From positions 1-7,538 of the forward strand of contig QQUD01000748.1 of the NCBI GenBank assembly GCA_008501785.1: a DNA stretch of 7,538 bases, read 5' to 3'. The notes beneath the pieces are model-generated. The model was not told the origin of the DNA. It saw only the letters and a program-made list of their open reading frames with translations, and did no database searches. Below, piece after piece: positions 1-5,494 of this stretch (the stretch's first letter is position 1; the number at the start of each line of letters is the position of its first letter). The position numbers were made by a program, and so were the translations under genes. The DNA comes from Chloroflexota bacterium. GTDB lineage: Bacteria; Chloroflexota; Anaerolineae; Promineifilales; Promineifilaceae.

Positions 1-105
1 CATAAATCAAACCATGCCCCAAATCCTTACGAAATCCTGACAGACTGCGCAAAAACAGATGACATACAGCGATGGATGCTTGCCGTGGGGATGGGGGTGG
101 CATAA
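1..105 (+). CDS. C-terminal end of an unidentified upstream gene (5'-truncated)
   Basis: Frame 1 is open from the first base of the window to a TAA at 103-105, giving 34 residues. The tail reads ...NPYEILTDCAKTDDIQRW and ends MLAVGMGVA. The composition is protein-like, with a mixed helix-forming stretch and no low complexity, which favours a real C-terminus over chance. The length is too short to assign a family and I do not recognise it. Its stop overlaps the -10 element proposed for the next gene. It could still be a chance open frame, since about 100 open bases in one frame are not rare. Confidence 0.4.
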   Translation, partial: HKSNHAPNPYEILTDCAKTDDIQRWMLAVGMGVA

Positions 106-108
106 AAT
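80..108 (+). promoter_or_regulatory. Possible sigma-70 type promoter for the beta-lactamase-fold lipoprotein
   Basis: TTGCCG at 80-85 (4 of 6 to the -35 consensus) and TAAAAT at 103-108 (5 of 6 to the -10 consensus) are separated by 17 bases. Transcription would start near 115, placing the pentamer array at 121-180 in the 5' leader. No better pair was seen before the start codon. The assignment rests on consensus match alone. Confidence 0.4.
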
Positions 109-120
109 GCGATATTTAGT

Positions 121-180
121 ATTTCAGCATTTCAGCACTTCAGCATTTCAGCTTTCCAGGCTGATAGGCTGAATTGCTGA
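121..180 (+). repeat. Inverted GCTGA/TCAGC pentamer array with 8-base period
   Basis: Four tandem units of (A)(T/C)TTCAGC occupy 121-152, giving TCAGC at 124, 132, 140 and 148. They are followed by GCTGA at 160, 168 and 176. The spacing is 8 bases in both halves, so the last three TCAGC copies can pair in register with the three GCTGA copies. This gives an imperfect hairpin of three 5-bp GC-containing blocks separated by 3x3 internal loops, with apex loop 153-159. The array ends ten bases before the ribosome binding site at 190-194. It resembles short tandemly repeated repetitive (STRR) elements known from cyanobacteria and other bacteria. A regulatory role is inference. Confidence 0.75.
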
Positions 181-189
181 CCAGCTTTT

Positions 190-194
190 GGGAG
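190..194 (+). promoter_or_regulatory. Ribosome binding site that fixes the start at 201
   Basis: GGGAG at 190-194 sits six bases before ATG 201. The longer frame from TTG 174 has no comparable site, and its first codons lie inside the pentamer array. The ATG also puts a clean signal peptide at the N-terminus. Confidence 0.7.
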
Positions 195-200
195 AAATCA

Positions 201-1310
201 ATGGCAGTGGTTCGCAAAGTGGTCTCGGTTTTACTCGTTTTGGTTGTTGTTTTGGGTACAGGGTGTCGTACGCAGCGGGATGCTTACGATGCTTTGTTGG
301 CGATGATGGAAGAGACGGTTGATGAAGACGGGCCGGGGGTGGTTTTGTATACCCGAGGACAGGAAACGGGTGAACAGGTGTTTGCGCGGGGGGTGGCGAA
401 TCAAGAACGGGAAACGGCCGTTCGCACTGTCAACCATTTTCGCCTTGGCGGCATCACCAAAGCATTCATCAGCACCCTCGTTGTGCAAATGGTAGAAGAA
501 GGCGATCTCTCGCTGGATGACACGCTGGGCATTTTAGTGATGCCGGACATCGCCGCAGGCATTCCCAACAGCGACCAGATCACCGTGCGCCAAATGCTCA
601 ACATGACCAGCGGCATTGCTGATTACCGCGACAATCCTGAGTTTTGGACGGCCGTTCTCGCTAAAGAAAAACGCGGATGGCAGCCAGAAGAACTCATCAC
701 CTTCGCCTACGATTTAGAACCAACCAACGCGCCAGGTGAAGCATTTGCCTACTCCAACACCAACTACCTGCTGCTGCAGCTCGTCCTCAACAGCGTTTTT
801 GAAGACACGTTACAAGAAGAAACCCAAGACCGCATTTTTGATGTACTCAATTTGCAAGACACATATTATGAACCGATTGCCGACACAACCGGCAGTCACA
901 TTCCAGGATACACTGACGTAGACGGCGATGGCAAAATCGAAAGCACCGCCCCCTACGACGATGGGCGCGGGCTAGCTGATCTAGGTATCGTTGCCAGCGC
1001 GCTGGACCTGGGCAAAATTGCACCTGCTTTTTATAACAGGGCGCTTTCGGGGGAAAACGGCCGTTCCGAACTCCTCACCACCATCGATATGGGGGACGGC
1101 ACTGCATACGGCATCGGCATCATGCGCCGCGACTCCCAATGGGGCGAAATGTGGGGCTATGACACCACCAGCTTCGGCTTTAGCAATCAAATGTGGTATC
1201 TGCCCGAGCACGATGTCACCGTCATCGTCTTCATCAACCACGAACAACCCGAACTGGCAAGCACACTTGTTGAAAAAGCCCTCACAACCCTCATGCCCCT
1301 CGAAAACTAA
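201..1310 (+). CDS. Beta-lactamase-fold (class C/DD-peptidase family) lipoprotein, probable pseudoenzyme
   Basis: The 369-residue product starts with MAVVRK, a hydrophobic stretch and a lipobox-like LGTGC (Cys22), so it is probably a membrane-anchored extracytoplasmic lipoprotein. The body has the hallmarks of the serine beta-lactamase/penicillin-binding family: an FRLGGITK block at about 80-87, MLNMTSGI at 132-139 and YSN (Tyr184-Asn186). Active members carry Ser in the first block (FRxGSxTK), but here the codon at 450-452 is GGC (Gly84), leaving Lys87 without its nucleophile. The third motif, usually HxG in the WGHxG...GF context, reads YDT (320-322) within WGYDTTSFGF. Two of the three catalytic motifs are therefore altered while the fold and length look intact, suggesting a non-hydrolytic binding or scaffold role. 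A DVDGDGKIE loop at 239-247 resembles a calcium-binding DxDxDG loop. Classical family activity would be amide or ester hydrolysis, which I do not expect here. Confidence 0.85.
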   Translation: MAVVRKVVSVLLVLVVVLGTGCRTQRDAYDALLAMMEETVDEDGPGVVLYTRGQETGEQVFARGVANQERETAVRTVNHFRLGGITKAFISTLVVQMVEEGDLSLDDTLGILVMPDIAAGIPNSDQITVRQMLNMTSGIADYRDNPEFWTAVLAKEKRGWQPEELITFAYDLEPTNAPGEAFAYSNTNYLLLQLVLNSVFEDTLQEETQDRIFDVLNLQDTYYEPIADTTGSHIPGYTDVDGDGKIESTAPYDDGRGLADLGIVASALDLGKIAPAFYNRALSGENGRSELLTTIDMGDGTAYGIGIMRRDSQWGEMWGYDTTSFGFSNQMWYLPEHDVTVIVFINHEQPELASTLVEKALTTLMPLEN

Positions 1311-1347
1311 CCCCCTGCCTGGCACGCCTGCAAACCGAAACTTGTAA

Positions 1348-1399
1348 CCGCGATTTCCGAATCGCGCTTTATGCAACAGGCGCGATTCGGAAATCGCGG
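1348..1399 (+). repeat. Perfect 19-bp inverted repeat, REP-like hairpin
   Basis: Bases 1348-1366 are the exact reverse complement of 1381-1399. A further C1367-G1380 pair closes a 12-base loop, and GTA/TAC (1344-1346, 1401-1403) can extend the stem past one mismatch. It lies between the lipoprotein stop and the prfA promoter. No T-run follows on either strand, so it is not a typical intrinsic terminator, though such a stable stem could still halt or insulate transcription. Its GCGATTTCCGAATCGC core looks like a dispersed intergenic palindrome, but this window holds only one copy. Confidence 0.85.
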
Positions 1400-1412
1400 C
1401 TACGCACTCTCC

Positions 1413-1440
1413 TTGACGCACTACCCCTAACCGCTATAAT
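1413..1440 (+). promoter_or_regulatory. Strong sigma-70 type promoter of prfA
   Basis: TTGACG at 1413-1418 (5 of 6) and a perfect TATAAT at 1435-1440 are separated by 16 bases. The expected start of transcription is about 1447, leaving a leader near 87 bases before the prfA ATG. It is the best promoter in the window and would drive prfA and the two coupled genes behind it. Confidence 0.75.
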
Positions 1441-1533
1441 CGCAAATCACAACCCGTGGTTAACAAAACAAAAACACAAACCACAAATTTTCTTACTTGC
1501 ACCTTGCCCCTTCCCGGCAAGAATGGAACTACT

Positions 1534-2610
1534 ATGATCGACAAAATACAACAAGTCGTTGCCCGATATGAAGAAATCGAAGTCCAAATGAGCGATCCGG
1601 CCGTTTTGGCCGACCACGTCAAGCTCACCGAACTGGCCCAAGAGCGGTCAGACATGGAACCATTGGTCAACACTTTTAAACAACACGAAAAACTAACGGC
1701 CGAATTAGAAGAAGCGCAAGAATTGGCAGAACTAGCCGATGACCCCGAAATGGCGGCACTGGCAGCCGAGGAAATCAAAACCATTCGCAAGCAATTGCCC
1801 AAACTCGAACAAAGAATGCGCACTTTGTTAATTCCCAAAGACCCACGTGATGACAAAAACGTCTACATCGAAATCCGTGCTGGAGCCGGTGGGGATGAGG
1901 CTGGCATTTTTGCATCTGATTTGCTGCGCATGTACACACGCTATGCCGAAACCCACAAAATGAAAACCAGCATTCTTGAAGAAAACCGGACTGGTGTGGG
2001 TGGTTACAAAGAAGTCATTTTAATGGTTAGGGGCAAAGGTGCCTATTCACGTTTTAAATACGAAAGCGGCGTTCACCGCGTACAGCGTGTGCCGATCACT
2101 GAATCACAAGGACGCATTCACACGAGTACCATTACTGTGGCTGTGATGCCCGAAATTGATGATGTAGACATTACCATCGACATGCGCGATTTAGACATCA
2201 CGGCCGAATTTTCATCGGGTCCCGGTGGACAGCACATGCAGAAAAACGCGACGGCGGCGCGTGTCATCCATAGACCCAGCGGCCTCATGGTCAAAATTCA
2301 ATCAGAGCGCAGCCTGACGCAAAACAAACACCTGGCCATTGCCATTATCCAAGCGCGGCTGCAAGAGGCCGAAGAAGAAAAACAAAATGCAGCCATTGCT
2401 GCCGAGCGTAAATCGCAAGTAGGCAGCGGGGATCGCAGCGAAAAAATTCGCACCTACAATTACCCACAATCCCGCGTCACCGACCACCGCATCGGCTTTT
2501 CCAGCCACAACCTGCAAACCGTCATCGACGGCGATTTGGACCCGTTTATCGACGCACTCACCGTTGCTGACGAGGCAGAAAAGTTAGCAGCCGTTGAAAA
2601 TACATCATGA
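1534..2610 (+). CDS. prfA: Peptide chain release factor 1
   Basis: This 358-residue protein matches the usual RF1 length (E. coli 360). RF1 enters the ribosomal A site at UAA and UAG and triggers hydrolysis of peptidyl-tRNA. The sequence shows the helical N-terminal domain (about 1-95), the RAGAGGDEA block (115-123), ESGVHRVQRVPITESQGRIH with the codon-reading PxT tripeptide as PIT (187-189), GGQ (231-233) that reaches the peptidyl transferase centre, and the C-terminal GSGDRSEKIRTYNYPQ region. The P-x-T motif, rather than SPF, separates it from RF2. The loop after GGQ reads HMQKNATAARV, unlike the HVNTTDSA type of E. coli. ATG 1534 is chosen because the family begins at MIDKI-like sequence; the 26-codon extension back to GTG 1456 is not family-like. 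The gene ends in TGA, a codon read by RF2, and overlaps the kinase start. The usual partner prmC is not adjacent downstream. Confidence 0.97.
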   Translation: MIDKIQQVVARYEEIEVQMSDPAVLADHVKLTELAQERSDMEPLVNTFKQHEKLTAELEEAQELAELADDPEMAALAAEEIKTIRKQLPKLEQRMRTLLIPKDPRDDKNVYIEIRAGAGGDEAGIFASDLLRMYTRYAETHKMKTSILEENRTGVGGYKEVILMVRGKGAYSRFKYESGVHRVQRVPITESQGRIHTSTITVAVMPEIDDVDITIDMRDLDITAEFSSGPGGQHMQKNATAARVIHRPSGLMVKIQSERSLTQNKHLAIAIIQARLQEAEEEKQNAAIAAERKSQVGSGDRSEKIRTYNYPQSRVTDHRIGFSSHNLQTVIDGDLDPFIDALTVADEAEKLAAVENTS

Positions 2611-4511
2611 CATCCGAAGGGTTAGCTCCTCAACGACATCCGCTGTCTACCATTAGCATCCGGGTTCGCACAGGTTTTATTTTTTTCCTGGGGATCTTTT
2701 TGCTGGTGGTGATTACCATTTCGATTGCAAATGGTGTCAGTCGGACGATTGATGAGGACACGGCCGTTCTCGCCACCCTCTCCCACATTAAAACACAAAT
2801 TAACCAAACTACCGCCGGGGCAGCATCATCTCAACTCGATATTGAACAATCTTTGCTGCTGCTCCTTCATGGTAATGCCAATAGGCCACCTGCGGACGAT
2901 GCACTGGTGATCGAGCCGCTCGAACAAGCGATTACGCTTTTGCCTGTTTACCAACAGGCCGTGATAGATGTGCAACAGCAGACTGGAGATACGGCCGTTT
3001 ACCAACAGCTACAAACCATCGACCAATCCTTAGCAGATTCACTCAATCAAGCCACCCTGGCGGTGCAAACCCGCCAAGATGCAAATACAGGCATGGTGCG
3101 CGGCATGTACGCCACCCTGTTTGTGAGCACCGTCATCATTCTGCTGGTCGGTTTGTGGTACACCGAACAAATCATCGTGGCCCCGGTAGAAGCGCTCAAT
3201 CAAGTCGCGGATCGTATCGCCCTGGGAGACCTGGAAACCGAAGTGAATTTAGGCGGGCAGGGCGAATTTCACACGCTGGCAAACAGCTTTGAAATCATGC
3301 GTTTGCGTTTGCAGCAGTCACGCGGACAGTTGCTTGAAGCTGCCGACACCCTCGAAACCCACGTTGCCCAACGCACCCGCCAGCTATCAGCCCTATCTCG
3401 TGTGATTACCACTGCCAGCCGCTCACTCGACCAAAACGAAGTGATGTTAACCGCGCTCGAACAATCTTTACAGGTAATGGGTGTTGAAATGGGCGGTCTG
3501 TGGTTGGTTGACCCAGAAGTGCCGCAGATACGGCTAATTGCGGCACACAACATGCCTGATTCGATGCGTATTCAGGTCGGCGTGATGGCATTTGGGGAAG
3601 GTGCCACGGGTCGTGCCGCACAAACGGGTGAGATTGTGGTGGTGGAAGATATTAAAAGTAATCCGAATGCGGTGAAGGGAACGGCCGTTCAATCCGGCCT
3701 GCGCAGTTTAGTCGCAATCCCCATTAGAGCACATGACACCGTGCTGGGTGTGCTCGATGTGATGACACGCACCCACCGCACCTATTCCCCAGAAGAACTT
3801 GCGCTGCTTAGATCAATTGGTGAACAAATAGGGATCACTCTGGACGGCTTACAATCGATGCAAGAATCTCGGCGACAGGCCAATCAAGTTGCCATTTTAG
3901 AAGAAAGAGAGCGCATTAGTGCCGAATTGCATGATGGATTGTTACAAACCTTAGGCTATCTCTATCTCCAGCTAGATCAGATGAAAGACACCCAACTGCC
4001 ACAATATTCACAACAGCTAACCAGACTGTGCACCGTCCTCGAAGCCGCTTCCCAGGAAGGACGTGCCTACATCAACGATTTACGCGAAACGCCACCGCCG
4101 CCAGCCCCACTGCAAGCCGCTTTGCAAACATTGTTCAACACCTTCCACGAAGAGTACAATCTGGAAATCAATCTCGATTTAGATGACAGGCCGATACTCA
4201 TGGATAAAGATCGCATCACAAATTTGGAGAAGATTGCCCGTGAGGCATTGCTCAATGCTGTGCGGCACGGGCAGGCAAATACGATTTCTCTGAGCTGCCA
4301 TCATTTGGGAGCAGATGGAGAATTGTTGATTGTCGATGATGGGGTTGGTTTTGTCCCTGGGGTGAGGCCAGAAGACGGCCGTAAACATTTCGGCTTGAGC
4401 ATCTTGCAAGCCCGTGCCGAACGCATTGGTGGTGAGCTAACAATTGATTCCAGTCCAGGTAATGGCACACGAATCACTGTGAATTGGCCTTTGGAGAGTG
4501 ATGATGAGTAA
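2607..4511 (+). CDS. Membrane sensor histidine kinase (HAMP-GAF-HisKA_3-HATPase, NarX/LiaS type)
   Basis: The protein has 634 residues. A short cytoplasmic N-terminus leads to membrane helix 1 (about 22-42), a Gln-rich helical sensor region (43-166), membrane helix 2 (about 168-185), a HAMP linker (about 186-238), a coiled stretch, a GAF domain (about 275-413), a HisKA_3 dimerisation/phosphoacceptor helix with EERERISAELHDGLLQ (His442), and a HATPase domain. The latter shows EALLNAVRH (Asn550), VDDGVGF (577-582) and HFGLSILQARAERIGG with a GNGT tail. A PPPP stretch (496-499) precedes the ATPase domain. All catalytic elements are intact, so autophosphorylation on His442 and transfer to the adjacent regulator is expected. 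The ATG sits in an ATGA overlap with the prfA stop and has no good ribosome binding site, which points to translational coupling. The ligand is unknown; the periplasmic part has no recognised fold. Confidence 0.94.
   Translation: MTSEGLAPQRHPLSTISIRVRTGFIFFLGIFLLVVITISIANGVSRTIDEDTAVLATLSHIKTQINQTTAGAASSQLDIEQSLLLLLHGNANRPPADDALVIEPLEQAITLLPVYQQAVIDVQQQTGDTAVYQQLQTIDQSLADSLNQATLAVQTRQDANTGMVRGMYATLFVSTVIILLVGLWYTEQIIVAPVEALNQVADRIALGDLETEVNLGGQGEFHTLANSFEIMRLRLQQSRGQLLEAADTLETHVAQRTRQLSALSRVITTASRSLDQNEVMLTALEQSLQVMGVEMGGLWLVDPEVPQIRLIAAHNMPDSMRIQVGVMAFGEGATGRAAQTGEIVVVEDIKSNPNAVKGTAVQSGLRSLVAIPIRAHDTVLGVLDVMTRTHRTYSPEELALLRSIGEQIGITLDGLQSMQESRRQANQVAILEERERISAELHDGLLQTLGYLYLQLDQMKDTQLPQYSQQLTRLCTVLEAASQEGRAYINDLRETPPPPAPLQAALQTLFNTFHEEYNLEINLDLDDRPILMDKDRITNLEKIAREALLNAVRHGQANTISLSCHHLGADGELLIVDDGVGFVPGVRPEDGRKHFGLSILQARAERIGGELTIDSSPGNGTRITVNWPLESDDE
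4493..4496 (+). promoter_or_regulatory. Ribosome binding site of the response regulator
   Basis: GGAG lies inside the last codons of the kinase. Three in-frame starts follow (GTG 4498, ATG 4501, ATG 4504). Only ATG 4504 has normal spacing (7 bases) and gives the conserved receiver-domain start MSKIRILVVDDH. Confidence 0.6.
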
Positions 4512-5187
4512 AATTCGGATTCTGGTCGTCGATGATCACCCCCTTTTTCGAGATGGCATCGTTAATGCCATCAATTTGCAGCCAGATATGGAAGTCGTTG
4601 GTGAAGCATTTGATGGATTAGAAGCGTTGGTCAAAGCGCGGGAGTTGCGCCCAGATGTTATTTTGATGGACATCAACATGGCCGGAAGCGATGGGCTAGA
4701 AGGAACCCGTTTGATTCGGCGTGAGCAGCCAGACGCACGCATTGTGATTCTGACCGTGCGTGACGAAGACGACAAACTGTTCGAGGCCGTCAAAAGTGGC
4801 GCAATCGGGTATCTTCTCAAAACCGTGCAAACCCGTCAGTTAGTCGATATGCTGCGAGCGGCACATCGTGGAGATGCGGCCATTACCCGCGCCATGGCGG
4901 CTCGCATTATGGCCGAATTTCGCCGTCTGGCAGAGCTTGTGCCAGACCAACCAACCGAACCCAACGAAGTGATGGATCAGCTCACTCCCAGAGAGCGAGA
5001 AGTGTTGTCATACGTGGCTCAAGGCGCTGGTGATAAAGAGGTGGCCGAAGAGCTGACCGTCAGCCTGTATACCGTAAAAGCACATATGCGCTCAATTTTA
5101 CATAAACTACAAGTCAACAGCCGGTACGAAGCCGTGCAGATGGCAAAATCGTCCTCTCAAGACACCTCTTCTCCCAAAAAGAACTAG
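4504..5187 (+). CDS. NarL/LuxR-family response regulator
   Basis: The 227-residue product has an N-terminal receiver domain (about 4-120) with the acidic pair Asp10-Asp11, phosphoacceptor Asp56 in LMDINM, Thr84 in VILTV and Lys106 in YLLKTV, so all switch residues are present. A linker of about 35 residues leads to a LuxR-type helix-turn-helix (about 158-215) with LTPREREVLSYVAQG and the recognition-helix region TVSLYTVKAHMRSILHKL. It overlaps the kinase by eight bases and is almost certainly its partner: the HisKA_3 kinase family typically pairs with NarL-type regulators. Phosphorylation should promote dimerisation and DNA binding. The GTTCGT-like repeats just downstream (5187-5277) are candidate binding sites, by position only. 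The longer starts at 4501 and 4498 remain possible. Confidence 0.95.
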   Translation: MSKIRILVVDDHPLFRDGIVNAINLQPDMEVVGEAFDGLEALVKARELRPDVILMDINMAGSDGLEGTRLIRREQPDARIVILTVRDEDDKLFEAVKSGAIGYLLKTVQTRQLVDMLRAAHRGDAAITRAMAARIMAEFRRLAELVPDQPTEPNEVMDQLTPREREVLSYVAQGAGDKEVAEELTVSLYTVKAHMRSILHKLQVNSRYEAVQMAKSSSQDTSSPKKN

Positions 5188-5246
5188 TTCGTTAGGCCTC
5201 TTTTCCTAGTTCGCCTCCCTCTTTCTCGTAATTAATTCGTTCTTTC

Positions 5247-5277
5247 TATCGTTCGTCATTTCCCACAACGAACGATA
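5247..5277 (+). promoter_or_regulatory. Perfect 10-bp inverted repeat, candidate operator or hairpin
   Basis: TATCGTTCGT (5247-5256) and ACGAACGATA (5268-5277) flank an 11-base spacer. The arm centres are 21 bases apart, two helical turns, as expected for a dimeric regulator. No T-rich tail follows, so an intrinsic terminator is less likely. Related GTTCG sequences occur at 5187 and 5209. Confidence 0.55.
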
Positions 5278-5480
5278 CCTTATTCTATTCCCCTCATCTA
5301 TGATTAAGGCAAGTTGGTTCAATAGGGAGTCATGGAGAGTCAAACCAATTGTCAAGGCGCACCTTTGTGGTCGCCTAAAGTTGGACGGGATAAGACCATC
5401 TAATCCATAGGTCAACACCTACGATCCCCACCCATAAATTCCCAAAGAATCAGAAAGTTTTATTAATCTGTTTTAGTTTG

Positions 5481-5486
5481 AGGAGG
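5481..5486 (+). promoter_or_regulatory. Consensus ribosome binding site of the substrate-binding protein gene
   Basis: AGGAGG, preceded by a further G, lies eight bases before ATG 5495. It is the strongest ribosome binding site in the window, consistent with the high expression usual for transporter binding proteins. Confidence 0.85.
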
Positions 5487-5494
5487 AAACCTTT

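Larger units (their letters stand above)
414..4382. repeat. Dispersed palindromic octamer ACGGCCGT (seven copies, all inside genes)
   Basis: Copies lie at 414-421, 648-655, 1057-1064, 2760-2767, 2991-2998, 3681-3688 and 4375-4382. Random expectation in 7.5 kb is about 0.1. Five copies are read ACG-GCC-GTT (Thr-Ala-Val) and two as (Asn/Asp)-Gly-Arg. The copy at 3681 sits within the 12-base palindrome GAACGGCCGTTC (3679-3690). The core CGGCCG occurs eleven times in the window. Three copies fall in the lipoprotein gene and four in the kinase gene, with none in the binding-protein gene. Confidence 0.8.
5188..5494 (+). other. Intergenic spacer between the two-component operon and the Liv operon
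   Basis: About 300 bases without a convincing gene. It contains a cluster of GTTCGT-like sites (5187-5277) and a small imperfect hairpin at 5355-5376 (AGGCG-C-ACC over GGT-CGCCT, one bulged C). It also has possible pairing of TTGGTT (5313-5318) with AACCAA (5343-5348) and a Shine-Dalgarno at the end. A 36-codon frame from ATG 5300 to TAG 5410 has several codons (AGG, AGA, ATA) of a kind that looks uncommon in the neighbouring genes, and no ribosome binding site. I found no pair of -35 and -10 elements good enough to name a promoter for the downstream gene, although one must exist. The even spread of short pairings would allow a structured leader RNA, but I recognise no known riboswitch. Confidence 0.6.

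Noticed and set aside
121..180. Short repeats considered as a CRISPR array
   Set aside because: The unit is only 8 bases with no unique spacers and there are no cas genes nearby.
981..1421. 146-codon minus-strand frame opposite the lipoprotein gene and the inverted repeat
   Set aside because: It is an antisense shadow that runs through the palindrome and has no family-like motif.
1456..1533. 26-codon upstream extension of prfA from GTG 1456
   Set aside because: The extension is not like any RF1 N-terminus, and the start would lie only about nine bases after the predicted transcription start. ATG 1534 gives the normal RF1 length.
5300..5410. 36-codon open frame in the spacer before the binding-protein gene, considered as a leader peptide
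   Set aside because: It has no ribosome binding site and no run of Leu, Ile or Val codons as expected for attenuation of a branched-chain amino acid operon. No terminator/antiterminator pair was evident either.
5206..5418. 70-codon minus-strand frame in the same spacer
   Set aside because: It starts at GTG with only a weak GGGG-type site upstream, shows no recognisable motif and has no clear promoter. It overlaps the candidate operator region. A small real gene cannot be fully excluded.
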